Origin: Faucicola osloensis_B
Lineage (GTDB): Bacteria > Pseudomonadota > Gammaproteobacteria > Pseudomonadales > Moraxellaceae
Direction of reading: 5' to 3'
Assembly (NCBI GenBank): GCA_964211495.1
Contig: CAXORL010000003.1
Coordinates: 1-64,000, forward strand
DNA: 64,000 nt
Part shown: one piece after another, positions 26,667 through 35,871 of the stretch
How positions within the stretch are numbered: position 1 is the stretch's first letter
Layout: each line of letters opens with the position of its first letter
The notes under the pieces: model-generated
Told to the model about the DNA's origin: nothing
Database searches by the model: none
The model's input: the letters and a program-made list of their open reading frames with translations, nothing else
Program-made: the position numbers and the translations under genes

Positions 26667-27536
26667 TCAATGTGATGATTGCTCTTTACCACTGAGCGCA
26701 CGTGCCAAAATATTCAATGTTAATACTGCCAAGGTGATGAGTAATGCACCCGCCCAAGCCAATTGGTTTGAAATAGGGTATGGCTGGCTGGCGTATTGAT
26801 AAATCACGTTTGGTAAGTTGGCAATGGGTTGACCCATATCGGTACTAAAGAATTGGTTATTGAGCGCGGTAAATAGTAACGGTGCAGTCTCACCCGAGAT
26901 ACGCGCAAATGCCAGTAAGATACCTGTTAATACCCCAGTTTTGGCAGCACGTAACGTAACGGATGTTACCAGTTTCCATTTTGGCGTTCCTAAAGCATAA
27001 GCCGCTTCTCGCAATGTATTGGGAATTAGACGGAGCATATTTTCAGTGGTACGTACTACCACAGGAATAACCAATAGCGCTAAAGCCATTGCACCTGCCC
27101 AACCTGAGAAGTTACGGCCTTGTACCATGAGCGCAAATATAAATAGACCAATCACAATCGAGGGTGCGGATAGCAAAATGTCGTTCATAAAACGGGTGAC
27201 TTTACCAAGCCAGCTGTTTTCGGCAAATTCAGCAAGATAAATACCTGCCATGACACCAATTGGGGTGCCGACTACAAGCCCTAATCCTGTCACCATGATT
27301 GAGCCGATAATCGCATTGCGAAGACCGCCAATTTCGTTTGGCGATGGGGTGTCTTGAGTAAAAATAGGCATGGTCAACAACGCATGCGAGCCTGATAAAA
27401 ACAATTTGAATAAAATTAAACCTAAGAAGGTCAAGCCAAATACAATGGACAAACCGGCAAATATCAGTCCTAAAGCATTGCTTAGACGGCGGCGTTTGTA
27501 AATGGCATTATTACGATTCATGTTGATAGTAGTCAT
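26667..27536 (-). CDS. pstA: Phosphate ABC transporter permease PstA
   Basis: 289 residues with about six membrane helices. The binding-protein-dependent permease loop (EAAYALGTPKWKLVTSVTLRAAKTG) couples to PstB, and the segment GETAPLLFTA is typical of PstA. It lies between pstC and pstB with short gaps (17 and 61 bases). Confidence 0.96.
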   Translation of the reverse strand: MTTINMNRNNAIYKRRRLSNALGLIFAGLSIVFGLTFLGLILFKLFLSGSHALLTMPIFTQDTPSPNEIGGLRNAIIGSIMVTGLGLVVGTPIGVMAGIYLAEFAENSWLGKVTRFMNDILLSAPSIVIGLFIFALMVQGRNFSGWAGAMALALLVIPVVVRTTENMLRLIPNTLREAAYALGTPKWKLVTSVTLRAAKTGVLTGILLAFARISGETAPLLFTALNNQFFSTDMGQPIANLPNVIYQYASQPYPISNQLAWAGALLITLAVLTLNILARALSGKEQSSH

Positions 27537-27553
27537 AGTATTCCCCAGCGTCC

Positions 27554-28504
27554 TTATTTCGTACCCGCATTTTTATCCATACGACTCAGCATCAATTTTG
27601 AAATCACCAGTACAATAAAGGTAATGATAAATAGTAAGAAACCTAAATGTAGTAGGGATGATTGGTGCAAGCCCTCAGACTCTGCAAATTCATTTGCCAA
27701 TGCCGAAGTAATTGACACCCCTGACTGGAACAAACTTGGACTGACGTTATAAGCGTTACCAATAACAAAGGTGACTGCCATCGTTTCACCCAATGCGCGA
27801 CCCAATCCCAAAATGATACCGCCCATCACACCGGCTTTGGTATAAGGCAACACCACGTATCGCATCACTTCCCAAGTGGTTGAACCCAAACCATAGGCAG
27901 ATTCTTTAAGCATCTTTGGCGTAATGGAGAAAACATCACGCATGACCGATGCAATAAACGGGATGATCATGACTGCCAAAATCAAACTTGCGGTGAACAG
28001 ACCAATACCCATCGGCGCACCTTGGAATAAACGACCCACATAAGGCACATCACCCAAATGGTCAATCAGCCAGGGCTGGATATATTCGGAAAACCAAGGC
28101 GCAAATACGAAAAAGCCCCACATACCATAGATAATTGAAGGGATACCCGCTAGCAACTCAATGGCAATCCCCAAGGGACGTTTTAAAAAATTGGGGCAAA
28201 GCTCTGTCAAAAACATGGCAATACCAAAACTTACCGGCACCGCAATCAAAATGGCAATGACAGAAGTCACCAACGTACCATAGATTGGTGCGAGTGCGCC
28301 GTATACATCCATCCCTGTATCCCAGTCTTTACTGGTATAAAAGTTAATGCCAAACGCTTTCATACTTGGCAATGCGCCAAGAAACAGTGAGATTAAGATA
28401 CCACCTAACAACAACAGCACGATAAACGCAAAAAGACGAGTCGCGTTGACAAACAACCAGTCTAACTGTTTTTGCTTTGCGAGTTTTGCGTGTAAATCCG
28501 ACAT
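27554..28504 (-). CDS. pstC: Phosphate ABC transporter permease PstC
   Basis: 316 residues with about six membrane helices and the EAA-type coupling loop (KESAYGLGSTTWEVMRYVVLPY). GRALGETMAVTFVIGN is the PstC signature. It forms the membrane channel with PstA. A hairpin terminator separates it from pstS upstream, so pstCAB expression depends on read-through or another promoter. Confidence 0.96.
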   Translation of the reverse strand: MSDLHAKLAKQKQLDWLFVNATRLFAFIVLLLLGGILISLFLGALPSMKAFGINFYTSKDWDTGMDVYGALAPIYGTLVTSVIAILIAVPVSFGIAMFLTELCPNFLKRPLGIAIELLAGIPSIIYGMWGFFVFAPWFSEYIQPWLIDHLGDVPYVGRLFQGAPMGIGLFTASLILAVMIIPFIASVMRDVFSITPKMLKESAYGLGSTTWEVMRYVVLPYTKAGVMGGIILGLGRALGETMAVTFVIGNAYNVSPSLFQSGVSITSALANEFAESEGLHQSSLLHLGFLLFIITFIVLVISKLMLSRMDKNAGTK

Positions 28505-28554
28505 AAGAACCCAGCCATCAAAAAATAGTTTTAGTTTACTAATTCTAGAAATTT

Positions 28555-28597
28555 GAAAAAAAAACGTAGAGCATTAACTTGTTTATTGCTCTACGTA
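28555..28597 (-). terminator. Strong hairpin with T tract between pstS and pstC
   Basis: On the minus strand a perfect 10-bp stem ACGTAGAGCA/TGCTCTACGT with a 13-base loop is followed by nine T residues. It lies after pstS and before pstC, as an attenuator that would let the binding protein be made in excess of the membrane components. Confidence 0.88.
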
Positions 28598-28644
28598 TCG
28601 TTTGACATGCCTAACCCTGTTAACTGTTAACCATCATCATGAGA

Positions 28645-29790
28645 TTATTTTGCCGCTGACGCAGTTGCTGTGGCAGCCTCTGAGCTAAATAGTGGCTTAC
28701 CATCAGCCCCTACAACTTTTTTCCACTCGTCACGGAAGATAGCTTTGCTTTCTGCTGAGAATGGTACAAAGTCCAGTGATTTTGCTAGCTCATCACCGCT
28801 TGAATACGCCCAGTCAAAGAATTTAAGGGTATTTTTGACGTTTTCTGGGTTGGTTGGTTTAGTATGGACTAAGATGAATGTTGCCGCAGAGATTGGCCAG
28901 GCATTTGGGTCTGCTTGGTTAGTCAATACAATGTTAAAGCCTGGTGTACCTTTCCAATCTGCATTACCCGCAGCGGCAAAGCTTTCAGCCGATGGTTGTA
29001 CAAAGTTGCCCGCCGCATTTTTTAGCTGTGTATGCGACATTTTGTTTTGTTTTGCGTAAGCGTACTCAACATAACCGATTGAGTTTTTGGCACGAGCGAC
29101 GTTACTTGCCACGCCTTCGTTACCTTTACCACCTGCACCTGTGGCAGCGGTTGGCCATTTAATTGATTTATCTACACCTGGACCTGCTTTCCATTCTGGT
29201 GATACAGCGGCTAAGTAGCTTGCAAAGTTAAAGGTTGTACCTGAACCGTCAGAACGGAAAATCGTCGTGATTGGCGCATCTGGTAGTGTCACGCCTGCAT
29301 TTAATGCGGTAATCGCTGGGTCATTCCATTTAGTGATTTTACCCAAGTAGATATTGGCAAGGGTGGCACCGTCTAGTTTTAATTGACCGGGTGCAACACC
29401 ATCGATGTTAACAACCGGTACAACACCACCGATAACGGTTGGGAACTGGATTAAACCGCTTTTATCCAATTCTTCTTTGCTTAAAGGCGCATCCGACGCA
29501 CCAAAGTCAACGGTATTGGCTTGGATTTGTTTGATACCACCTGATGAACCGATTGATTGGTAATTTACTTGACCGCCAGTGGCGTTTTTGAACTCACCTG
29601 CCCATTTAGCATAAATAGGTTGTGGGAAAGATGCGCCTGCACCTGTGATGGTAAATACGGCGTTTTTGTCGCTACCTGCAGTGCTTGATGTTGCTGAGGC
29701 ACCCGCTGCTTGATTGTCTGCTTGTTTGTTGCCACAAGCGGTTAATGCTAAGGTCGATGCTACGACAACACTTAATAATGAATAACGCAT
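28645..29790 (-). CDS. pstS: Phosphate-binding lipoprotein PstS
   Basis: 381 residues. A lipobox (LALTAC) near residue 19 is followed by a PstS-type periplasmic binding protein: TITGAGASFPQPIYAKW, QSIGSSGGIKQI, VDFGASDAPL and the RSDGSGTTFNF phosphate-binding loop. It delivers phosphate to PstCA. AGGAG lies six bases before the ATG. A Pho box lies about 200 bases upstream. Confidence 0.97.
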   Translation of the reverse strand: MRYSLLSVVVASTLALTACGNKQADNQAAGASATSSTAGSDKNAVFTITGAGASFPQPIYAKWAGEFKNATGGQVNYQSIGSSGGIKQIQANTVDFGASDAPLSKEELDKSGLIQFPTVIGGVVPVVNIDGVAPGQLKLDGATLANIYLGKITKWNDPAITALNAGVTLPDAPITTIFRSDGSGTTFNFASYLAAVSPEWKAGPGVDKSIKWPTAATGAGGKGNEGVASNVARAKNSIGYVEYAYAKQNKMSHTQLKNAAGNFVQPSAESFAAAGNADWKGTPGFNIVLTNQADPNAWPISAATFILVHTKPTNPENVKNTLKFFDWAYSSGDELAKSLDFVPFSAESKAIFRDEWKKVVGADGKPLFSSEAATATASAAK

Positions 29791-30174
29791 GGATAGCTCC
29801 TAAAAACGTTTTTTGAGTTTACAATGAAACTGCCTGAATGAAATAACTGTCACCAACGGTACGATTTAACTTTTTGGTTATTTTCACTATCATAGTTCAA
29901 AGCTGATATAGCTCAAAGCTGACCGATTTAACTGTCATGATAATAACCATAATTCGGTTTGTATAAAAATTGTGTATATGATTACAAAGAAATGTGACAG
30001 TATCATGACAATTTGATGACTGACCGATTGCGCACGCTATAGATGAGACTAAATAACTACATTTAAGATTAAACTCGCTTATCGATTGCCAAAGCCTTGA
30101 AAAGTTTTGTGACTTTTAGCGGTGCATGGGAAAGAGGCAATTAACCATTTAATAGGTTCTTAGCTCCTTAACTC
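29791..30174. other. pstS upstream region
   Basis: 384 bases between pstS and crcB, both on the minus strand. It contains the Pho box at 29994-30011. A further single CTGTCA-like half site (CTGTCATG, plus strand about 29932-29939) is seen, but no second complete box. Confidence 0.5.
29994..30011 (-). promoter_or_regulatory. Pho box upstream of pstS
   Basis: On the minus strand two 7-bp direct repeats, TTGTCAT and CTGTCAC, are separated by 4 bases, the spacing of the PhoB-binding Pho box (CTGTCAT repeats at 11-bp pitch). TAATCA about nine bases further down could be the -10. The leader to the pstS ATG would be close to 200 bases. Confidence 0.75.
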
Positions 30175-30534
30175 TTAACTTAGTAGCTTAAGACTATAAA
30201 AACCAATGGCAGTCGCAACCAAGGTTAAAAGCACATGGATGCCAATCAAGGCTAAACCTTGCCATACCTTGCCGGTATTCAACAAAGTAAACACTTCGGC
30301 ACTAAACGTACTAAACGTTGTCAGTCCTCCCAAAAACCCGGTGGTGATAAACAGTCGTAAGTTTGGGTGCATCTTTTGGGTGAGTATCAAGGCAAATCCC
30401 ATCAACAGCCCACCTAGTACATTGGCAAATAGTGTGCCATAGGGCAACCAAGGATGTAAGCTGTTGAGTCTAGCTAACCACCAGCGCAGCATTGCCCCAA
30501 ATCCCGCCCCCAGTCCTATCCACAGCCATGGCAT
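30175..30534 (-). CDS. crcB: Fluoride channel CrcB/Fluc
   Basis: 119 residues, four membrane helices, with the family motifs GAGFGAMLRWWLAR near the N-terminus, the NVLGG segment of helix 2 and GGLTTFSTFSAE, which lines the fluoride pore. It exports fluoride as a dual-topology dimer. It starts 20 bases after tsaD and is probably cotranscribed with it. No fluoride riboswitch was recognised upstream. Confidence 0.93.
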   Translation of the reverse strand: MPWLWIGLGAGFGAMLRWWLARLNSLHPWLPYGTLFANVLGGLLMGFALILTQKMHPNLRLFITTGFLGGLTTFSTFSAEVFTLLNTGKVWQGLALIGIHVLLTLVATAIGFYSLKLLS

Positions 30535-30553
30535 CTTTAAATCCTTGTGGTGG

Positions 30554-31615
30554 TTAGGAGTTAATTGGATTGACAGCAGGCAGCGTTGTCATATCCCAAC
30601 GCGGCAAGCAGCTAACCGCTAGCTCATCGTGTTGACCTGCGTTCAAGCGCTGCCACCCGGCAAAGGCAATCATGGCGCCATTGTCAGTACACAAGGCAGG
30701 CGGTGCATAATGCACAGTGGCATTGATTTTGGCTAATGCCTCAGCTAGCGATTCTCGTAGTTTTTGATTGGCACTCACCCCGCCTGCGATCACCAGACGT
30801 TTCATACCCGTTTGCTGCAAGGCTTTAACGCATTTTTTCACCAACGTATCGACCATCGCATATTGAAAACTTGCTGCAATATCGGCACGCGTTTGGGCAT
30901 GCTCAGGATTATGGCTATCGGTTGGATGGTCTTTAATCAAATTATGCACAGCGGTTTTCATACCACTAAAAGAAAAATCCAATCCTTTACCGAGCATCGG
31001 GCGCGGTAATTCATAGGCTAACGGATTGCCTGTTTGCGCCAAGCGTGCAATATTAGGTCCACCAGGATAAGGTAACTCTAGCATTTTAGCGGCTTTATCA
31101 AAGCACTCGCCTGCGGCATCATCAATCGACTCACCTAATATTTCATATTGCCCGATGCCTTTGACCGCCACTAACATGGTATGTCCACCCGACACCAGCA
31201 ACGCGACAAACGGAAAATCGGGCGGATTAGCGCCTAATAGCGGCGCGAGTAAATGTCCTTCCATGTGATGTACACCAATCGCAGGAATATCAAGCGCCAT
31301 CGCCAAACTGCGCCCAAACAATGCCCCTGTCATCAACGCGCCCACCAGTCCAGGACCTTTGGTAAAGGCAATGGCATCAATATCGGTTTTTTTAAGTTGG
31401 CAGTCATCCAGCAGTTGCTGCAACAAGGGCACTAATTTACGGATGTGATCGCGGCTTGCAAGTTCAGGGACTACCCCACCATACGTCGCATGTAGCGCGA
31501 TTTGACTATACAGCACTTGCCCGACCAAACCTTGATTGGGTTGGTGACGTTGGTCACTATCAAAAATGGCTAATCCCGTTTCATCGCAGGATGTTTCCAG
31601 TCCTAGCACACGCAT
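30554..31615 (-). CDS. tsaD: tRNA N6-threonylcarbamoyladenosine transferase TsaD
   Basis: 353 residues of the Kae1/TsaD family: MRVLGLETSCDETGLAIF at the N-terminus, the metal-binding HHMEGH, LLVSGGHTML and the C-terminal segment VIAGGVSANQKLR. With TsaB, TsaE and TsaC it makes t6A37 in ANN-decoding tRNAs. Confidence 0.97.
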   Translation of the reverse strand: MRVLGLETSCDETGLAIFDSDQRHQPNQGLVGQVLYSQIALHATYGGVVPELASRDHIRKLVPLLQQLLDDCQLKKTDIDAIAFTKGPGLVGALMTGALFGRSLAMALDIPAIGVHHMEGHLLAPLLGANPPDFPFVALLVSGGHTMLVAVKGIGQYEILGESIDDAAGECFDKAAKMLELPYPGGPNIARLAQTGNPLAYELPRPMLGKGLDFSFSGMKTAVHNLIKDHPTDSHNPEHAQTRADIAASFQYAMVDTLVKKCVKALQQTGMKRLVIAGGVSANQKLRESLAEALAKINATVHYAPPALCTDNGAMIAFAGWQRLNAGQHDELAVSCLPRWDMTTLPAVNPINS

Positions 31616-31665
31616 GGTATTTCCTTAAACGATAAATAAACGTCAACATACCGATGGCAAGTTAG

Positions 31666-32244
31666 TTATTTTTTGCCATCATTGATAATTTTGACAGGAA
31701 TGGTTAACCCTTTGGCAAAGGGCTCAGCAAAGACATAAGTGTATTGGCTTGGGGCAATTTGCTGGGTGGTATGGATGACAAACGCGCTGTTTTTACCGGC
31801 TGTGAGTTCATGTGACACATAGGCAGTACCCAGCTGGTCGAGCACTTTGGATAAGACTTCATTAACTGCCATACCCACCGTTAAGTTGTAGCGGGAGGTT
31901 TCATTATCCACATGATACATCTCGGCATAGGCTTTGACAGGCTCGCTATCGAGCGCAAAGGGGTATTTAAAGCTAGCCTTATCGACTGGCTTAATACCCG
32001 AATCCACCAATGCCCAGTTGATTTGTTTGGGCGCACCGTTTTGGGCGGCTTGGGGGGATACGGTACTGGCAGCAGCTACACTGGCAACGTGATGTGGGCT
32101 TTGAGCGCTAGCCACTGTGGCACTTACTGTGGCACTTGCTGTACTGTTTTGCGCTGGCTGCTCATCACTGGCAGGTTGACAAGCCGAGAGCAATACCCCA
32201 CCCATCAGCAAACTTGATACTATAACTGCTTGTTTCACTGGCAC
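31666..32244 (-). CDS. Hypothetical lipoprotein
   Basis: 192 residues. The lipobox LLSAC sits near residue 22, followed by a low-complexity Ala/Ser/Val/Gln linker (about 23-70) and a 120-residue globular C-terminal part (INWALVDSGIKPVDKASFKY...). I do not recognise the family. The linker DNA includes a short imperfect repeat (GTGGCACTTACT/GTGGCACTTGCT). It lies between tsaD and the amino-acid permease genes on the same strand. Confidence 0.7.
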   Translation of the reverse strand: MPVKQAVIVSSLLMGGVLLSACQPASDEQPAQNSTASATVSATVASAQSPHHVASVAAASTVSPQAAQNGAPKQINWALVDSGIKPVDKASFKYPFALDSEPVKAYAEMYHVDNETSRYNLTVGMAVNEVLSKVLDQLGTAYVSHELTAGKNSAFVIHTTQQIAPSQYTYVFAEPFAKGLTIPVKIINDGKK

Positions 32245-32290
32245 GCCTCCAATATATCTAAACTCTTTGTCTAGCTTAGCCTAACTTAGC

Positions 32291-33016
32291 TTAGGCAGTG
32301 ACGCCCCCATTACTGATGGGCTGATAAGAAAGATGACGATTGATGCGTTTTTCTGCCAATCGAAACATCCCAATCAATAGCCAAGACAATAACAAATAAA
32401 TGATACCTGAGGCAAAGAACAACTCAAAAACGGTATAAGTTTTTGACATAATCGTCGTTGCCACACCGGTGATATCCATCAAAGTGATGGTCGATGCCAG
32501 CGCACTACCTTTTAGCATAAAAATCACTTCATTGCCATAAGCCGGCAGCATGATGCCAAAGGCGCGAGGAAAAATAATTCGGCGCAATTTTTGGCTATAC
32601 GACATGCCAATGGCGTCGGCAGCTTCATTCTCGCCTTTGGGTATTGACTTGATAGCACCGCGGATGATTTCTGCAATATAAGCTGCCGTATTGAGGGTAA
32701 AAGCGATGATAGCGCACCAAAATGGGCTGGCTAACACACCCGATTTCCACAGCACGGACTCGGTCACCCATTTAAATTGTGACAAGCCATAATAAATCAA
32801 AAAGATTTGCACCAGTAGCGGCGTACCCCGAAAAAAGAAAATATACGCAAACGGCAATGCCTGTACCCAAGGTTTTTTCGACAGCCTAGCCAGTGCGAGC
32901 GGCACTGCCAACATAAAACCCAATAAACCCGACAACACCACAAGCTCAATGGTGATAATACTGCCTTGCAGCAGTTTTGGGATACTATCAATAATAATTT
33001 GCCAATTCCAGTTCAT
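32291..33016 (-). CDS. Polar amino-acid ABC transporter permease (HisM/ArtM-type)
   Basis: 241 residues with five or six membrane helices and the coupling loop of the polar amino-acid permease family (GENEAADAIGMSYSQKLRRIIFPRA). It is the second permease of a tandem pair, 11 bases after the first. With the ATPase at 36934-37737 it would form the membrane part of a histidine/arginine/lysine- or glutamine-type importer. Confidence 0.9.
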   Translation of the reverse strand: MNWNWQIIIDSIPKLLQGSIITIELVVLSGLLGFMLAVPLALARLSKKPWVQALPFAYIFFFRGTPLLVQIFLIYYGLSQFKWVTESVLWKSGVLASPFWCAIIAFTLNTAAYIAEIIRGAIKSIPKGENEAADAIGMSYSQKLRRIIFPRAFGIMLPAYGNEVIFMLKGSALASTITLMDITGVATTIMSKTYTVFELFFASGIIYLLLSWLLIGMFRLAEKRINRHLSYQPISNGGVTA

Positions 33017-33027
33017 TGATGAATCCC

Positions 33028-33747
33028 CTATTTTGCCATGCCGATTTTTTGCAGGCGTTTTGCATAACGCTCTGCTGGGTTATTGACCCATTCTAGCCAC
33101 ATAATCACACCGGTGATGATGACGGTCAGACTCAAGTACAACAATGCTGCTGCCATATAAAAAGTAAACGGGCTTTGCGTGGAAGTCGCTGCCGTTTTGG
33201 CGTGGCGCATGATATCCTCAAGCCCGACCACAGAAACCAACGCGGTATCTTTGAGCAATACCAAAAACAAATTACCCAGTCCTGGCAGTGCAATACGCCA
33301 CACTTGTGGCAACGTCACGCGCCAAAGTATTTGGAATTTTTTCATGCCAATCGCTTGCGCCGCTTCCGCTTGACCTTTTGGAATCTCTTGAAATGCCATA
33401 CGAAAAGTTTCGGTCGCATACGCACCGAATGCCACAGACAGCGCTGTGACACCCGCCCAGAACGGACTGACATCCACATATCCCGTATTGCCAAATTGCG
33501 ATAGAATAAGCCCCATCAACATCGAGCCGCCAAAGTAAATAAACATGACTGACAGCAGTTCTGGAATACCACGGATAATCGTGGTGTAAGCGGTGGCGAT
33601 GGCGTTGAGCACTTTAAACCGTGACATCTTAGCGGTCGCGCCCAATAATCCCAAAATCAGCCCAATGACCAAACTAGTCAATGCCAGTTTGATGGTGACC
33701 CAAGCGCCACTTAATAATAGCTGCCCAAAACCTTGTAGATCTAACAC
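33028..33747 (-). CDS. Polar amino-acid ABC transporter permease (HisQ/ArtQ-type)
   Basis: 239 residues from the GTG at 33747. The open frame extends to 33882, but the added N-terminus (Arg/Lys-rich, MHPAKNKAKG) is unlike any permease, and starting at GTG gives the usual ArtQ/HisQ length. The coupling loop GQAEAAQAIGMKKFQILWRVTLPQ and the PELL segment (IRGIPELLSVMFIYFG) are typical. First of the two permease genes. Confidence 0.88.
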   Translation of the reverse strand: MLDLQGFGQLLLSGAWVTIKLALTSLVIGLILGLLGATAKMSRFKVLNAIATAYTTIIRGIPELLSVMFIYFGGSMLMGLILSQFGNTGYVDVSPFWAGVTALSVAFGAYATETFRMAFQEIPKGQAEAAQAIGMKKFQILWRVTLPQVWRIALPGLGNLFLVLLKDTALVSVVGLEDIMRHAKTAATSTQSPFTFYMAAALLYLSLTVIITGVIMWLEWVNNPAERYAKRLQKIGMAK

Positions 33748-33913
33748 AATATCGATACCCTGTCTTTTTAACTCTGTTTGCTGACCTATTACCCAAAAAA
33801 TGCTTAAAACGCAGTTTTGCCGTCGCCTAGACAAAAGGTGATAATGGATATAACCTTTTGCTTTGTTTTTTGCAGGGTGCAATTTTACGTGATTGCCCTA
33901 TCAAAAACCATCA

Positions 33914-33952
33914 AAAAAACAAAAAACTGAGTGACTTTTCACCCAGTTTTTG
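33914..33952 (-). terminator. Terminator after the first binding-protein gene
   Basis: AAACTGGGTGA/TCACTCAGTTT (minus strand) pairs around a 4-base loop and is followed by TTTTTTG and a further T run. It separates the binding protein at 33977 from the permeases downstream. Confidence 0.78.
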
Positions 33953-33976
33953 ACTGAACCCAAGCGCTTGGTTGAG

Positions 33977-34897
33977 TTACTTGCTACTACTTGCCACAGT
34001 CGTCGTGGTCGTTGTGGTACTAGAGACCGTGACTGCCACGCTGCTTGCCGCCGCTGTTGTGGTGGTTGCACTGCCAAAATATTGGTTATAGATTTTGTCA
34101 TACGTGCCATTTGATTTTAACGTGGCAATCGCTTTGTTAAATTCTAAACGCAGTGGGTCGCCTTTACGGACGATAATACCCATTTTGTCATTGACATCAA
34201 TTTCTTTACCTTTGATTTCAAAGCCTTTACCTTCTGGCGTGGTTAGCCAATAAGCGGCCGGGGCTTTATCCGAAATCATCATATCTGAGCGCCCTGCTGC
34301 CAAGTCCATAAACGCATTGTCCAACCCTTCATATAGGTTTAGCTGGGCTTTTGGGTGATTTTTTTCCATCCACTGGGTAGATAGCGTTGAACGCTGCGCC
34401 GCAACTGTATGGCTGTCAATTTGGGCAGGGTCATCCGGATTGATAGGGCTACCTTGTTTGGTTAAAAACACCAACGTATTGGTAAAATAGGGGTCGGTAA
34501 AATCGACCTGCGCTTGACGCTCTGGGGTGATAGACATGGCATCAATTACCACGTCATATTTTTTTGCCATCAAGCCTGGCAATAAACCATCCCAATCTTG
34601 TGGCTTGATTTCACAGTTGGCTTTCATTTGTGCACATAAGGCCCGAATAAAATCCACGTCAAAACCTGTCAAACTACCATCCGCTTTGGTGATGCTAAAG
34701 GGTTTATAGGTGCCTTCGGTGGCGATGCGAATGGTTTTGCCAGCCATACTGCTCGATGTCTCAGTGCTACTACTCGCCGTTGTAGAAGCGGCTGTGCTAC
34801 CCGTCGTTGCCGCCGTTTTTTCTGCAGGTTTTTGACAACCCACTAACGTTAGACCTGCCAATGCCAAACTACCTAATAATGAAATATTTGCTTTCAC
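33977..34897 (-). CDS. Polar amino-acid ABC substrate-binding lipoprotein, paralogue 1, with Ser/Thr tail
   Basis: 306 residues from a GTG start with AGGAG six bases upstream. Lipobox LVGC followed by QKPAEK, then an SBP_bac_3 (family 3) binding domain: IRIATEGTYKPFSI, GFDVDFIRALCAQ, WDGLLPGLMAKKYDVVIDAMSIT and DFTDPYF. It ends in about 30 residues of Thr/Ser/Ala/Val (275-306) that the two neighbouring paralogues lack. It would capture a cationic or polar amino acid for the permeases. The two Cys in the lobe (LCAQ and CEIK) match ArtJ/HisJ-type proteins. Confidence 0.9.
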   Translation of the reverse strand: MKANISLLGSLALAGLTLVGCQKPAEKTAATTGSTAASTTASSSTETSSSMAGKTIRIATEGTYKPFSITKADGSLTGFDVDFIRALCAQMKANCEIKPQDWDGLLPGLMAKKYDVVIDAMSITPERQAQVDFTDPYFTNTLVFLTKQGSPINPDDPAQIDSHTVAAQRSTLSTQWMEKNHPKAQLNLYEGLDNAFMDLAAGRSDMMISDKAPAAYWLTTPEGKGFEIKGKEIDVNDKMGIIVRKGDPLRLEFNKAIATLKSNGTYDKIYNQYFGSATTTTAAASSVAVTVSSTTTTTTTVASSSK

Positions 34898-34987
34898 CTG
34901 ATACTCCTAATTTTTAACGTCTAACACATGACAATTTTTGCTTGTAAGCTTTAACTACACTAACAGGCAAATAAGTTATTTAACGGC

Positions 34988-35794
34988 TTATTTCGGTAAA
35001 TCTGCAAAATATTTTTGGCTGATTTTATCGTAAGTACCATTGGCTTTTAGCGCTGCCAGTGCGGTGTTGAATTTGCCAATCAATGGATCATTTTGACGAA
35101 GGGCAATGGCAATTTTGTCATCAATATTGATCGGTTGACCTTTGACTTCAAAGCCTTGACCTTTGGCGGTTTTTAACCATGATAGCGCTGGGGCACTATC
35201 AGAAATCATCAAATCTGTACGACCCGATTCTAGGTCAAGATAGGCATTATCTTGGGTGTCATACAGTTTGGGAGTGGCTTTTGGGAAGTTTTTGGCTAAG
35301 TACTCAGCGGCGGTCGTTGAACGCTGCGCACCCACGGATTTGCCCGCTAGGTCATCAGCGCCTTTTTCTACCCCTTTTTTGCCAATCACAACGAGGTTAT
35401 TGGTAAAGTATGGGTCGCTAAATGCCACCACTTGGCGACGCTCTGCGGTGTCTGACATCCCTGCCATGATGGCATTGTATTTTTGTGCTTGTAGTCCTGG
35501 AATCAGACCATCCCAATCTTGGGAAATCACTTCACATTTTAGTTTGGCTTCAGCACATAGCGCATCTGCCAAATCAATCTCAAAGCCGATTAATTTGCCA
35601 TTGGCATCTTTATAACTAAAAGGGACAAAGCTTGATTCGGTAGCGATACGAATCTGTGGCATATCTGCGCTTGCTGCCGTGGTAGCGTTACTTGCTGCTG
35701 CCGTGTCTGCCGGTTTTTCAGCAGGTTTTTGACAGGCGGTTACTCCCATCAAAATGGCTAACGACGATACACCCAAAACCGATAACTGTTTCAT
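34988..35794 (-). CDS. Polar amino-acid ABC substrate-binding lipoprotein, paralogue 2
   Basis: 268 residues, lipobox VTAC then QKPAEKPAD, and a family 3 binding domain (IRIATESSFVPFSY, GFEIDLADALCAEAKLKCEV, WDGLIPGLQAQKYNAIMAGMS). The ligand-contacting GMS segment and the RST of GAQRSTTAAEYL are present. It is the middle of three tandem paralogues, which suggests different ligand preferences sharing one transporter. Confidence 0.9.
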   Translation of the reverse strand: MKQLSVLGVSSLAILMGVTACQKPAEKPADTAAASNATTAASADMPQIRIATESSFVPFSYKDANGKLIGFEIDLADALCAEAKLKCEVISQDWDGLIPGLQAQKYNAIMAGMSDTAERRQVVAFSDPYFTNNLVVIGKKGVEKGADDLAGKSVGAQRSTTAAEYLAKNFPKATPKLYDTQDNAYLDLESGRTDLMISDSAPALSWLKTAKGQGFEVKGQPINIDDKIAIALRQNDPLIGKFNTALAALKANGTYDKISQKYFADLPK

Positions 35795-35871
35795 AACAAC
35801 ACCTTTTTGTCAAAATTTGAGGGTCACCCACATCTACTGTGTAAATCTTAAATCGCTCGATACAACGTCAA

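Noticed and set aside
30175..30553. Fluoride riboswitch before crcB
   Set aside because: Only 19 bases separate crcB from tsaD, too short for the aptamer; none recognised upstream of tsaD either.
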